Assembly (NCBI GenBank): GCA_022578965.1
Contig: MU400541.1
Span: 307,870 to 371,869 of the forward strand
Direction: 5' to 3'
Length of the DNA stretch: 64,000 nucleotides
Origin: Xylaria sp. FL1777
Taxonomy: Eukaryota > Ascomycota > Sordariomycetes > Xylariales > Xylariaceae
Shown: piece after piece, positions 23,451-37,030 of the stretch
Layout of the letters: the number at the start of each line of letters is the position of its first letter
How positions within the stretch are numbered: position 1 is the stretch's first letter
Made by a program: the position numbers and the translations under genes
The notes under the pieces: generated by a model
The model's input: the letters and a program-made list of their open reading frames with translations, nothing else
The model's database searches: none
Told to the model about the DNA's origin: nothing

Positions 23451-26110
23451 TTTTTTTTTTAAACTTACATTTTTATTTAGCTTACTTTTATTATTTTTTG
23501 CAGCTTATTTTTATTATTTTTTGCAGCTTATTTTTCTTGTTACTTTTATATAAATTTTATTTTAATTTATTATATAGCTTAAAAGTTTAAAAACTATAGC
23601 TTAATTAAATAATCTAGCTATAAAAAATCGTTAGATTTTTTTACTTTAATATATAAAAAACATTAAAACTACTTATAAACAAAAAAAATAAAAATAACTA
23701 GCTTATTATTTTTAGAAAGTATTAAAGCAACTTTATTTAGCTTAAGCTATTTTAATAATAAGCATAATACTAAAATTAAGTTATTATTTATGCTTTTTAA
23801 CTTAAGGTTAAACTAACATTTGCTGTTTAATAAGTTAAAAGTAAATAAATAGCTAAACGATCTAAATGCTTTTTTTTACGTAAAGCGTTTTAAAAATATT
23901 AATAAAATTAAATAGGTTTCTCTTTATTATAATATTTCTTAAATAAAAAAAATAGTAAAAATAATACTAAAAAATTATTTGTTATAAATTAAAGCTTATA
24001 AACTGCTTAAGCAAAAATTTAAGCTTTAAAACTTCAAGCAAAATAAGTTTACTATTGCTATATTATAAGATTTTAAAGCTTGCTTAAAAGCTATATACTT
24101 TACTAATTTTAAAACTTACTTTTTTTAGCATTAAATATATACTAAAAATATTAAAGCTTAAAAAAATTACTACTTTAATTTTTAATTTACTTAAGGTTTG
24201 CTTAAAGGGCTAAATTAAAATACTATTAATAAAATAATAAAATCTTCTAAAAAGTTATATAATAACTTAAATAAGATATTTTATAAAAACTTTTATAAAA
24301 CATTAAACAACTAAATTAATAAAGAGTTTAAGCTAAATTTTTACTTTAAAAAAACAAAAAAAGCACGCAAAACATAAAAAAAAGTTAATTATTTATATAA
24401 TTATAATTTTAATAAGCCTTTATATATTACTATTAATGCTATTAAGCTAGCTGTTAATATAATTATATTAGCTGCTAAAACAGTTATTATTAAAGAATAG
24501 CAAGTAAAATTAGCTTAACACTTTGCTTATAACTAAAACATAAATAATATTACTAAGCAAATATAGCAGTTAAAATTAAAACAAAAAAATGCAGCAATTA
24601 TAAAAAAAAAACTAAAAGAAATGCTAAAAAAACTATAACATTAATATATTTAGCTAGTTAATTAAAAACTATAAGCACTGCAGTATTATAAAATTAACAT
24701 AAACTTATTAAAAAAACAAATGTTTAGCATTAATGCTATAACTTTTAAATATTTATAAAGAAATAAATATAACTTTAAAAAACAAAAACAAAGCAAACAA
24801 TTGTTTAATTTCTTATAATAAATAAAGTTAAACAATCTTTATTTAGCAAAAAAAACTATTTGTTAAAAATGTAGCATAAACAATTATTACGTTTATAAAT
24901 ATAGCTTTGCTTACAAATTAAAAAAGGAAAACATTATATATTAAAACTTTAAATAGTGCTTAAAAAAGCTAAAATTTTTTGTAAGCTTTAAATATATAAA
25001 GGTTTTCTTTAAAGTTATAAAAATTAACAAAAATAAAAGAAAAATTCTTAATGCTGCAATAAAATAAATATATAACTTTGTTTTAAGCAATAATAAACTG
25101 CTTAAGCAAAAAGCTTATTATTAATTGCAAAAAAAAAACCTTATTTTAAATAATAAAGATTTAAATGCTAAAATAAAAAGCAAACAAAAAAGTTAAAAAA
25201 AAAAAAAACTTTACTAGCTAAATAATAAGCAGCTAAACTAATTTTTAAATAAAAAAACTAATAATTAAATTAGTACGCCTTATAAAATAAAACTAGCAAA
25301 AGCTTATAATATTAAAAAAAACAACTTAATAAATAGCAAGCTAAATAATAGCTTTATTGCAACTAATTAAAACTTTATATGAAGTACTTCTTATAATATA
25401 AACAGCACTAAAGTTTTGCAAAGCTATATATTAAGCAAAAAAATTAGCATAAATATGTTTTAAGCTAATTGTTATAAGCTTTTAATTAAAAAAGCTACTT
25501 TTTACTAAACAAAAAATAAAAAAAAACCTAAAAAACAAAAAAAAAAGCCTTTTATAAGTTAAACAATCAAAAAAATTTATTTAAATAATAATAAGTTTTT
25601 TATTTAGCTTAATACTAAAAATATATAAATAAACAACAATTTTTATAAGTAAAATACTTTATTAGAACTAAAAAGTTTTAATTGTTAAAAGCTTTAAAAA
25701 ATTTAAAAAGCAAAACTTACAAAAAAAAGCTTAAAATTTAAAAAAATATAAGCTAAAAAGTCTAAAGACTTCTTAAACAAAAAAACAAATATTATTTTTA
25801 AAAACTTTATATTAAAAGTTCCGAAGTACTTTAATGTTTTTATTTAAACAATTGCTTAAATAAAAGCTAAATTATATTTTAAAGCAGCAAAAATGCTTAA
25901 GCTAATGCTAAAAACAATATTATTACTTTTAAATAACTTTAGCAAAAGTTTAAGTTAGCAAATTAAATTAAACATGCTATAACTTATTTTAAAAAAAAAA
26001 GCAATAAGTTAAAATATAAAGCTTAATTAAAAACTTTATTGCAAAAAATCTTAACTTAAATAAACATAAAGAATACTTTTTTTTATAAAAGCGTAAACTC
26101 TTTAAAAAAT
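23451..26110 (+). pseudogene. gag: gag of A2, RIP-inactivated
   Basis: The segment begins with a Phe/Leu/Tyr-rich part that would be Pro/Ser/Thr-rich before RIP. A capsid-like segment follows with VNK*LNDLNAFFYVKRF near 23,850, reminiscent of the gag motif W-L-x-D-x-x-x-Y-F. A zinc knuckle at 24861-24902 reads C-*K-C-SINN-Y-YVYK-Y, i.e. CX2CX4HX4C with the His codon turned to TAT and the last Cys codon turned to TAT. Downstream the same frame stays coherent around 25815 (KVPKYFNVFI). The ends are approximate and the frame after 25,200 is less certain. Same gene: 49,048-51,707 (minus) in A3. Confidence 0.75.
23485..23535 (+). repeat. Two tandem units of about 23 bp inside A2 gag
   Basis: The phrase ttattttttgcagcttattt occurs twice head to tail. 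It falls in the low-complexity N-terminal coding part of gag and likely reflects a short amino-acid repeat. Confidence 0.7.
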
Positions 26111-26699
26111 AACACAAAATCCTAATAGCTAGCAGTTAAAAAAGCATAAAAAAGTTCTTAGCTAGTATTATAATTAGCTAGTTAGCTTAATAAACATAAA
26201 TTGCTAAGTAATACTTATAAAACTAGCTTTTTATTAAACTATTTAGTAGCATAAATAAATAAAAAAATAAAATATAATAGTTTTATTATATATACTTATA
26301 TGCTTTAACTTAGCTTTATAGCTGCTTTTTTAAATAAGCAACGCTATAAAATAATAAAAGTTTTTTGCAATTAAAACTAATAAAATAATTAAGTAATATT
26401 ATTTTTTGCTTATATTGCTTTAAATTTTTAAACATTAAAAAACAAGCTAAAGTTTAATAAAATGCTTTTTAAGATTTTAAACTAATATAATACTATATAT
26501 TTGTTATTTAGAAATAACTTAAAAAAGCAAAAGTTATTAATTGTTATACTTATGCTACCTTTAAAAAAAATAGTATTTTTAACTAAACTTTAGCTTTATG
26601 CTAATTTTATGCTAATAATGCTAAAAAAAAAAAAAAAGCTTAAAAAGCTAATATAGCTAGCATTAATAATTTTAAAAAGCGCTAATTAAACTTTTAACC

Positions 26700-29600
26700 C
26701 TTTTAAAATAAGAATTTATAAAAAGTATAACAATTATACTAGCAGTAGCAGCTTAAACTTATTTAAAAAAACATTAAAGTATAAATTTTATAATAAAGAA
26801 AACTTAAGCTTAATAAATTATTTTAATTAAAAATACTTAAGCTTTTTAAATTTATGCTTTATGTTAGCTTTACTGCTAAAATTGCGGAATATTTTAGCTA
26901 TATTTTTAAGCGTTATAAAGCTAAAAAAATATATATAGTTTTACTTAAAGCTTACTATAAAAATAAAAAACAAAATTTACAAAAAAAATATTACTAGAAT
27001 TATTAATTCTAAAGCGCAGTTTAGCATTATTATAAACTTATTTATTAATAAAAACAGCTTTATTACTAAAAATATAAATATAACTTAAAAAAAATTTAAC
27101 TAAACTAGCAATTTAATTAAATATATAAAATGCTTAAAAACTACTATTTAAATAAATAAAAAATTGCTGCTTTTTTTACTATATATAGTTAGCAAAAAAC
27201 AAGCTATTTACTTTTTATTGCTAAAAATAAACTTTATTATAAAGTCTTAAATAAGTTTATATTTTTAAAGCCTTTATATAATAGCTAATATAATATTTAA
27301 AACAAGCTAGATTATTATACTAGTAATAAAACATATTAAAAAACTAAGTTTAAAAGCTTAAAAACGTTAGCAATTAAAAAACTAATGTATATTTGCTAAA
27401 CTACTAGCTTAGCAAATAAGCTACAAAAAGCATAAAAATATTAGACTTTAAATAGAAAATCTAACAATTAGCAAAAAAAAGCAAAAAAAAAATTAAAAAA
27501 ACATAGTTTAAAAAAATATACAAATATAAGCTTTTAAAAAAATTAAAACCTATATAATAATATAACGTTAGTAGCTTTTTTAATTTTTTTTATATAAAAT
27601 ATTAAATTTTTTAAGAATTTAAAAATATAAAACAATAAAAAAGTCCGCGCTATTTTTAATAATAATTAACTACTTAAAATATTTTTAGTTGTAATAAAAA
27701 AAACGCTAAAGCAAAAAAATGCTAAAAAATTAACAATTATAAAAACTAAAAATTCTGCATATAAATTAAAAAGCAAATATAACTTAATTATAATTTTAAC
27801 TTAAATATTATTAACTTTTTAAGCTTTAAAAACTAATAAATTAATAAAAAGTAAAACAATAATTTTAAATATAATATATAAAACAAAAAATAAAAAGATT
27901 TATTTTAAAGATAATATGCTATTTAATAGTACTATTTTATTTAGATTTTATAAGTAAAAAAAGCAAGCTTTAAAAAAAACAAGCTATTACTTAAAAAATC
28001 TTGCGCTATTTTAATAAAATAGCATTTATTAAAACATATATTTATGTTTTAGCATTATTTTTAAAAGCACTTAATTAACTATTAAATAACTAGCTGTTTT
28101 TTTAAAAAAGCTTTATATAATTAACGTTACTTAGCAAAAAGCAATATTATTAACTAAAATATAATATTACAAAAAAATAGCACTTTTTTAAGACTTTTTT
28201 AAAATAAAAAAAATACATAATAAGATCTTTCCTTTTTATAAGATTAAAACAGTTTTTTATAAAGTATAGCAAGTTTATAGCATTTTAATTTTTAAACCTT
28301 TAAAAAACATTACTATAAAGGTTTTAAAAACTTAACTTAAGCATAGCGTCTTTAAAAAAGCTTATAGTTTATATTGCAACGCTTAGTTTTTAGTGCAAAA
28401 AAAAAGTAAAAAAGTTTAATTAATTAATTTAGCTATAAAAATAAACGCAATTATTATATATAATGCTAATTTTTTTTAAAGCTATAATAAGTTCTTTAAA
28501 AAGTTCGCAATATATAAAATAATTTCCGTAGTTAATTTATTTTTAAAATACAATTAAATATTACTTTTTATTTTTAATTAAGTAATAACTGCTTTTTTTA
28601 TACTAATAAGCTTTTTTTAAATAACTACTTTTTTATAAAAAGCAACAAATTTAGTAGCCTAATTTTTAAAAGTACTATTAAAAGTTTTATATAACATATT
28701 ACCAATAAAATGCAAACTTTTTTTTAATAATATAGTAGTTAAAAAACTTATTACTAAATATAATAATTATAAAGTTGCCTTAAAAATTAAGCAGTTTATA
28801 TTAAAGCATCTTAAAAATTTTAATGTTATGCTGCTTAATTTTAAGCTAGCTAAAATTATAGCTAGCATATTTAAAAGCAAATAAGCAAAACGAACAACTA
28901 AAATAGTTAGCTATATATGTAGCACTAATAATAAAAGCTTAATAAAAGCAAAAGTAATAAAAATTCTTAAATAAAAAACTTGCAAAAATATTACAGAAGT
29001 ACAGTTTTTTTTAGAAATAATAGTATACTACTAAATATAAATATAAAAGTATGCTATAATTGCAAAACCATTAATAGTTTTATTACGAAAAAATAAACTG
29101 TTTTGCTTTAAAAAACCGCAAAAAAAAGCTATAAAAAAGCTTTAAAAAGCTATTATAACAGCTTTTATTTTTATTACTTTTAATTATATAAAAGAACTTA
29201 TTTAACTAAAAGTAAATGCTTTTAGAACTAGCTAAAGCGCTATTTTATGCTAAAAAATTAATAAAGCTATTAAACTAGTAAAATATAAGTTTAAAACATA
29301 AAAAAGCTTTAAAAAAAAATATAATGCTATAAAGCTAAAAAAGCTTGCTATTATTAAAACTTTTTAAAAGTTACAAAATTATTTTTATAAAATTATGTTT
29401 TATTTAAAAACTAATGCAAAAGTTTTTATAGTATAGCTAAATAATGAATTTTTAGCATTGCTAAATGCTTAATTAATAAAATAAATAGCATATATAAAAA
29501 CTTTTGATTTTATATTTTATTATGTGCTAAAAAAAAAACATATAGCTATTAATAAGCTTTCTAGAAAACTTTTTAAGCTATTAAATAAATTAAATAATTA

Positions 29601-31107
29601 TTAAAAAAAAAATATAAAAAATTTTATTAATTTTTAACTATATATAATAACTATTATTATTGCATATAAAAAATTAAGCAATTAACTAGTTAAAAGCTTA
29701 GTATACTAAAAAACAAAACCTTTGCTATACTTAAAAAAAAATTAAAGCAAAAAAAGTAAGCAAATTGCTAAGTATTTTGTTTTTAAGCAAGTTTTAAAAG
29801 AACTTATAACAAAAAAAAAGCAAAGTTACTTTAAAAAAAAAGCTTTTAAATTTTTCGTTAATAAGTTTATTTTTTAAAAAAAAGCGAAGTTTAAAAAAAT
29901 GCTAAAAAAGATTATTAATAACAAGAAAACCTAAAAAGCTTTTATTAAAAAAAACTATAAAAAAATAACTTATAAAAGCTAAATATTTATAACTTAATAA
30001 ATAATTTAAAAATATTATTAAAAGGGCTTTTATTAAAATGTTTATATTATAATTGCTAGTTGTTTTAATTGCTAAAAATCTACAAATAACAAAAAAACTA
30101 AAAAATACTGTTTTAATTACCTTTTGGATTTTTTAGTTTTTTAAGTTATAAATATATAAACTATGCTATTAAGTAACAAATTTAAAGCTATTATAAAAGC
30201 AAAATATAAAATAATAACTTACTTAAAAGCTAAATTTTTAAAACACGTAAATTTTTTAAGAATACTTAAATTTATTAAAAAAAAAATCGTATTTTAGTAT
30301 AAAGTTTTTATAAAAATTAAGTATAATAATAGCTTTAAATTTAAAAAAGAAATAAAAAACGCAATAAATACTTTAAGCTATAAAATAAACTATAGTTTAG
30401 CTTACTATTTTTAAGCTTAAAGCTTTATTAAAAAAAGCTATAAGCTAATAAAAAAAAGCTTTATATAAATAATAAATAAAACTAAAAAAAATTAGCTAAA
30501 ATATTTAAACTTAGTAATATAAGCAAATTATACTTTTATGCGCTATTATAGCTGCAGCTTATATAAGCTAATATATAAAAAAATGCTAATTTTGCTAGTA
30601 AAAAATGTAATACTAACATAAAAAATAATTAAGTAATAAAATATTGCTTTCTATAAAAATTTTATTAAAGCTAAAGTTAAGTAGCTAAAATACTATAACT
30701 AAAATATTATAAAAGTTAAAGTAATTATAACTAAAAAAAAAAGATTAGCTATAAAAGTTAAATCTTAAAAAAACGCTTATAAAATTAAGCAACTACTTAA
30801 AAAAAGCTTTTTTGTTCTTTTTTATAATACTATGCTTTTAATAAATAAGTTTAACAACAAAAAGCTATTATATAAATAAATTAGCTTTTATAAAGTTAAA
30901 AAAAATATTAATTATAAGTAATACTAATTAGCAGAACTAACTAGCAAAAAATTAAAAAAGTTATTTCTTTTTAAAAAATTAAAGCAATTTATATAAAATA
31001 ACCAAAAGTACTAAAAACTAAAAGATTTTAACTTTAATATATAAACTACTAGTATTATAGCTATTTATTAAAGACTAAACTAAAATAATAAAGCCTTTAA
31101 TAATTAA
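26700..31107 (+). pseudogene. pol: pol of A2: protease, RT, RNase H, integrase
   Basis: Protease active site at 27005-27016, read Asn-Ser-Lys-Ala within INSKAQFSII, for Asp-Ser-Gly-Ala. RT: KCKLFFNN at 28708-28731, both catalytic Asp codons changed to AAT. RNase H and integrase follow at the A1 positions plus 27,931. The protease frame (remainder 2) differs from the RT frame (remainder 1), and gag is in remainder 0, so either indels occurred or gag and pol are joined by frameshifting; I cannot separate these. The stop taken as the end (31105-31107) matches A1. The 5' limit is approximate. Confidence 0.85.
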
Positions 31108-33926
31108 AGCTATAGCAGTTAAGCTGCAAAAAATAAAAAAAATATAATAAGTTATAAAAGCTTTTTAAGTTTATAAAAGCTATAGGATAACTTTTAACGC
31201 TTTAAATATTTTAAGTGCTAAAAAATATAATAGCTTACTTTATTCTTTTAGCTACTATACTATAAAGCGCTTTAAAAAATAATAACTAATAAAAGCTAAA
31301 ACAACAGATTTTTTTTTTTTTATTTTTTGTTTTTTTATTAATTGTTTTGTTTTTTATTTTTACTAATTATATAAGTTTATATAATTAAGTTATAATGCAC
31401 GAAACTATTTTTTCTTGCTTAAAACTAAGCACATTTTTTATAGCTTTTTTTTTATTAGTTTTATATTTATTAGTTTTATAGTAGCTAGTTTATTAATACT
31501 TTTTTTACTATTACGCTAAAAACATAAGTTTTTATTTTATTTTAACGTTTTTTGGATAATTAAACAGCTTAGTTTTAATATAAATTATTATTGCTTTTTT
31601 TTAAAAATATATAAAAACAAAAAAAACAGAAATAAAAACTGCTTATTAATTTTAACTACTTAAGTTTATTTTATTGCATTAACGCTTACATATAAGTCTT
31701 TTTACTTTTAATTGCTTTATTACTTTTATTTAAAACTAAACAGCTTTTTTTACTTTTAGTTTAAACTATTTAATACTTAATAAAAACTTTAAAACTGCTA
31801 AAAAGCAAAAAACACTATTATTACACTTTAAAAAATTACTAGTTTATATTTTACGCATTTAAACTACTAATAATAACCTAAAGCTACTATTAAGCAATAA
31901 TAAGCATTTAATAAAACAGCAAACATTTAAGCAAAGTTTAAAGCAAGCTTAGCAAAAATAAAACCTTACTACAAAAGATTAAGCAAAATTATTTAATTAT
32001 ATAAAGCTAAAAAAATAAAAACTAAAAAAAAAACAAAAAAAAATTTAACAATTTAGTATTAATAATTTTTATTTTATATATTTTTAATTTTTTTGTTGCA
32101 AAAGTTTTATATATTTGCTTTTATAAATATTGCAACTTAACTTTTTATATAATAATTATTTTTTTTTTATTTATTACGCTTAAAAAAGAATTTATAAGCT
32201 ATGCAATAAAAAAAAATAATTGCAAATTATATTAAAAAAAATATTGCTATATAAGCAGATCGTTTAATTTTCTTATTTTATTTTACTTTATATAACTTAT
32301 TTAATTTATTTCTTTAGCTATTTTTTTAAATATTTAAGCGTTATGCTAATTTTTTAAACAATACTAAATTATTGTTTATTAATATTACTTTTAATAAGCT
32401 AAGCAACAAAATTAGCTTAAAAAAAATGCTTTAACTTGCGTTTTAATTTAGTTCTTTTTTTAGTTAAACAAACAAAAGTATTTCTAGTTAAAACTATTTA
32501 TTTTTTAAAGTTTTTAAGCATAAAATTTTTTTTAACTGCTATAATTACTATATTAGCTCTAAAATATTTAGCTATATTGCTTTTAAACTTATAAAATAAA
32601 CAGTTTTATAATTAAATAATAAACGCATAGTTAATATACGTACTAAACTTTTATTTTAAAATAGTGTAGCAAAAAAAAAAAAAATAAAGCTTTATATACT
32701 TTTTGCTTTTAGCTATTATTAGTAACTATTTGCAATACTTACAAAGTACAGCATTTTATATTTTAAATAGCTATATAAATATAGCTATAAATTAACAAAA
32801 GTTATAAAAAATCTAATATATATATTTGTTTTAAAAACTGCTTTTAGTTATTTTTATATATAATAAGCAAAATTTTAAATGCTTTTGCTTTTTTACTTAG
32901 CTAAAGCTAGCTTAAATATATTAATTTACATAATATATATAAAAAAAATTATAATTAACTTTTTATTAAATATATTTACTGCTAATATTACTACTGAAAA
33001 TTTTAATTTATAAATAGCTTAATGCTTAGTTATATAAAACAAAAAAAGTTAGCTAAATAAAAAAAACAAAATCTAAAAAAAAAAAAAGCACGTATATTTT
33101 GCTATTTGTTAGTAAACTTAACTTTTCGAATATTATAAGTACAACTATTTATTAGCTAAGTAGTATTAATTTTTTAAATATTAGTTAACTGCTATAATGC
33201 TTTTTAATTATTTAAAACTTTATTAATAACGCAAAAATTGTTTTTTAAGTGCTTAGTTAAGCAAACATTAATTATACTACTTAAAAACAAAAACTTTATA
33301 ATAAAAACGTAATTTAAATAATTTAAAAACTTAAGCATTAAGAAAAAAGATTGTAAAAAAAATCTAAGCTTTAAAACTATTTAAAAAAAAACAGATTAAA
33401 AAAAAAAACAAGCTTTTTTTTTATACTTACTAAAGCTTAAGTTATTTACTTTGCTATTAATAGCAATAAATGTTTAAAAAAAGTAAGTTATAAATATATT
33501 AAAAAAAAATTAAAAAATAACTACTTAGCTAATTAAAACTACTTTATTTGCTTATTTTTTAATTAATACTAGTATAAATATATAAAAAATAATTATTATA
33601 AGGGCATTTAACAATTAATAATTTATTTTAGCAATAAAATAATTAATTAATAAATTAAAAATAGTATAATAAGTTTATAAAAAAAAAGTGCACTAGTTTA
33701 AAAATATATATTTTAGCTTTTTTTTTATTATATTTGCTTTATTAAACTTTTTATTTATACTTAATTTTGCTATTTTATTTACTTAATAAGTTTTAATTTC
33801 TTATATTTAGCATAAATGCTTTTAGCATTTATATTTAGAAAATTTTATAATTATTAAAAAATAATAACTTAAATTAACAATTAAAAATATTAAACTGCAT
33901 AAAGCAAGCAATATTAATATTAATAC
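31108..33926. other. Unassigned stretch between pol and ORF3 in A2
   Basis: Second copy of 3177-5993; no domain recognised on either strand. Its conservation in length across three copies (2.82 kb each) shows that it is an integral part of element A and not a later insertion. Confidence 0.6.
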
Positions 33927-36251
33927 TTATATTTTATACTTTTTATATTATTTACTTTTGTACTTTTAACTTACATTAAAATTTTTAACTTGCTTGCATT
34001 TTTTACTAGATTGCAAAACATAGCAAAAATATATATATGCTTAAATATTATTAAAAATTGCTTTTATTATACGTATACGCTTTTAATTATTATATTTTTT
34101 ATTTTTAAAAAAGTTATTAGTACTGCAAATTAACTAAAAATAAAAGTATTTTTTTTTGAAAGTTTTGCAAAGCTAATACTTAATACTAAAATATATAAGC
34201 AACTAGCATAAAAAATAGCAAACTTTAAAAAAAAAGCAAAAAAGAAAAAAAATAAGCATATATATATAAACTTAATTGCTAATTATAAGGAGCTTTTTTT
34301 TAAAAACTAATAGCTTTTTAAGAACAGCTTTAAAAAAAAGCCAGTAATTATTAAAAATTTAAAATACAAAAAATATTTAGCTTGCTAGCTTTTTCTATAA
34401 ATTAAAAAACTAAATATAAAAAATATTTAGCTAGAAAACATACTGCTTTTTTTAGTTAATGTTTTTTTAAAGTTTATTTTAAAGTTTTATTTTATATAAA
34501 AAAAAATAACCTTTATAAAAAGTTTGTTTTTTAAAAACCTAAAAAAAAGAAAAAAAGTAGTACTAAAAAAGCACTTTAGCTATATGTTTTTTAAAAATAG
34601 TAAAACTTACTAGAACTTATTTTTAAACTTAGTTTAATAAATATAAAAAAAAGCAATATATTTAATACATAAAAAGTATTATAATAAAAAAGCATTAAAA
34701 TATTAGTAGTTTATATTATATGTAATTTTAATAGAAGTTTTTTATACTTTTAATTTATTGTTTAGTAAAAAAGCGCTTAATTTTTAAAAAAAAGCTTTTA
34801 TAGCATACTTTATTACATAAAACTGCTTAATAAACGCAAATAAAATGTTATTTTATATGTTTAAACTAAAAACTAAATATTTAAAGGTATTTTTATAAGT
34901 TATAAACTAAATATTAAGATTTATAGCTATAAAAAATTTTATAATATTAATACAGTACTTATTTAAAATTAAAAAACACTGCAAAAATAATAATTTTTGC
35001 TTTAATAAATCTAACGTTATGTTTGTAAAAAATCTAATAGTTTTAGTAATAAAGCTAAAACTACATAAAAAATAAAAACCTGCAGTATAAAAACTAAATA
35101 TTTAGCAGTTATTATTTATAAAATCTTTAAAAAAACCGCTATTAAAAAAAACTTTAAATAATTATTAAAAAAATAATAATATAAAACATTTTAATAAATT
35201 AAAGCTTTATAATAAATAAAAGCTAGCTTATTGTTTTTTACTAAATAAAGTTCTAAAAACAATATATAAAAATAATAAAAAGCAATAATTAAAAACTTTT
35301 TTTTTAGAACAATAAATAACTGTTAAAAAAACTTATTAGTATAAATAAAAATATTTAAATTATTAAAAAAAGCTTGCTATTTATAGCTACTACAAAAACT
35401 TTTATAAAGTAAATATTACAAAATAAAAAATTAAAGCTATTTATATTATAAATATCTTTATAAAGCTAAACGTTAAAAAATAGCTAAATAAGCATAAAAT
35501 AAAAGCTTTATTAAACATATTGCTTTAGTTATATATAAATAAAAAAGCTAAAGCTTTAAAAATAAATATTAAACTTAAATATAGCTAGTTTATAAAAAAT
35601 CTTTTTATAAACTAGCAAAACATAAAATAAACTGTAATAATTGCTATAACCTTTTAAATAAAATATTTTATAATAAAATATTGCTTAAACAATTATTAAA
35701 TTACTATTTTTATTAATACTATTTTAAAAGTAGTATATATTTTAAACTTTAAATATACTACTAATAAAAATAACAAATAAGTTTTTTAAAAATTATAAAA
35801 GTATTAAACAATAAAGCACTTTAATATAAAAGTTATATTAAGCTATTTTATACTTTTTTGCTTTTATTAACGTAATAACTATATATGCAAGTTTATTAAA
35901 GCTTTATATTTATATTACGTGTTTTATAACTTAATAAGCTAATATTTAAAAAAAAGTGTTAATAATTAAAAAAGTTATAAATAGCTTATTTAATTTTTAA
36001 AAGCAAACCTTAAAAAGCACTTTAGCTTTAAATTGCAAGAAAATCTACGTTTATTATTTTTAATAAGCGCTAAGTTTTATTATTTCTTAAAAAAACTAAA
36101 AGTAACTTTCTTTAGATTTAATAAGTTAGCTTTTTTACTATTAAGCGTTAAAAATATATAAAGTAAAAAAAAAACGCTAAAAAAAAAACTAAAAGTTAAT
36201 TGTTTTATTTTTTTAGTGCTTTTTACTTTAAAGCGCAAAAAAAGTTCTTAG
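33927..36251 (+). pseudogene. ORF3 relic in A2, unknown protein
   Basis: Collinear with 5994-8318, with transitions only in the stretches compared. More codons are damaged than in A1: for example, the 72-codon stretch still open at the end of A1 ORF3 carries a stop here. Both copies together give a better idea of the ancestral codons than either alone. Function unknown. Confidence 0.5.
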
Positions 36252-36722
36252 CAAAAAAAACTAACGATTATACTAAAAAAGTTATATTATAAGTAATATA
36301 AAAACGTTTTAGCAGTATAAAATTATTTTGCTATAAAAACTTTTGCAAATATTTTCTTTTTTAAATATAATAAACTAAATATAAAACTTAGTTAAGCTTA
36401 ATAGTTTAAAAAAAAAAAAGTATAAACTTTTTATAAGCACTTTTATAAAAAAAACGCTAAACATTTCTAAAAATTTCTGCTTATATATTTAAATACGTAA
36501 AAAAGCTAAAACTAGTTTTAACGAAGCTATAATGCTTTTATAAGCACTAAAGCTTAAGCTATTTTTAAACGTAGCAAAAAAAATAAAAAAAAACTTATAG
36601 AACTAAATAAACAAAAAAAAATAATATTAACCCTGTTTAAAAAATACTAATAAAAATAAAAAACTATATAATTATAAGTATTAAAATAAACTAAAAGCAG
36701 CTATATTTTAATAAAAAAAGAT

Positions 36723-37026
36723 TAAAATAAAGTAAAGTAGCTAAATAAGCTAACTAGCTAGTTAAAATAAGTTTAAGCTAAGTTATATAGTAAAAATAAA
36801 AGTATAAATATTGCGCTAAATTTTAAAGTATAAACTTAACAAATACGCAAAAAAAAATGAAAATTAGCTATAGTTACTTTATTTATATTATTAAATAGCT
36901 TTTTAATTAATTGTTTAATTCTTTAATTTATATATAGCTTAATTGCTTAAATGCATAAGTTATAACTTATCTTTTTGCAATTAGAATAGTATAGTAGATC
37001 TTGCGCAATTGCACTGCTTTATTTCA
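36723..37026 (+). repeat. 3' LTR of A2 (304 bp)
   Basis: Starts taaaataaag and ends ctttatttca. The retained CA end shows that family A LTRs had the usual TG...CA termini before RIP. Followed by the target duplication atac. Confidence 0.92.
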
Positions 37027-37030
37027 ATAC

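Larger units (their letters stand above)
22048..37026 (+). mobile_element. Complete family A LTR retrotransposon copy A2 (14,979 bp)
   Basis: Two direct 304-bp LTRs bound a 14.4-kb interior. The 4-bp target duplication is exact: atac at 22044-22047 and at 37027-37030. Order: LTR, upstream open region, gag with zinc knuckle, protease, RT, RNase H, integrase, 2.8-kb unassigned stretch, ORF3 relic, LTR. At 15 kb it is about twice the length usual for fungal Ty3/gypsy elements. The terminal repeats are direct, which rules out a Maverick/Polinton-like element. It is the reference copy for family A here. Confidence 0.93.

Noticed and set aside
22048..37026. Maverick/Polinton or other large DNA transposon, suggested by the 15-kb size
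   Set aside because: Terminal repeats are direct, target duplications are 4 bp, and gag, protease, RT, RNase H and integrase are readable.
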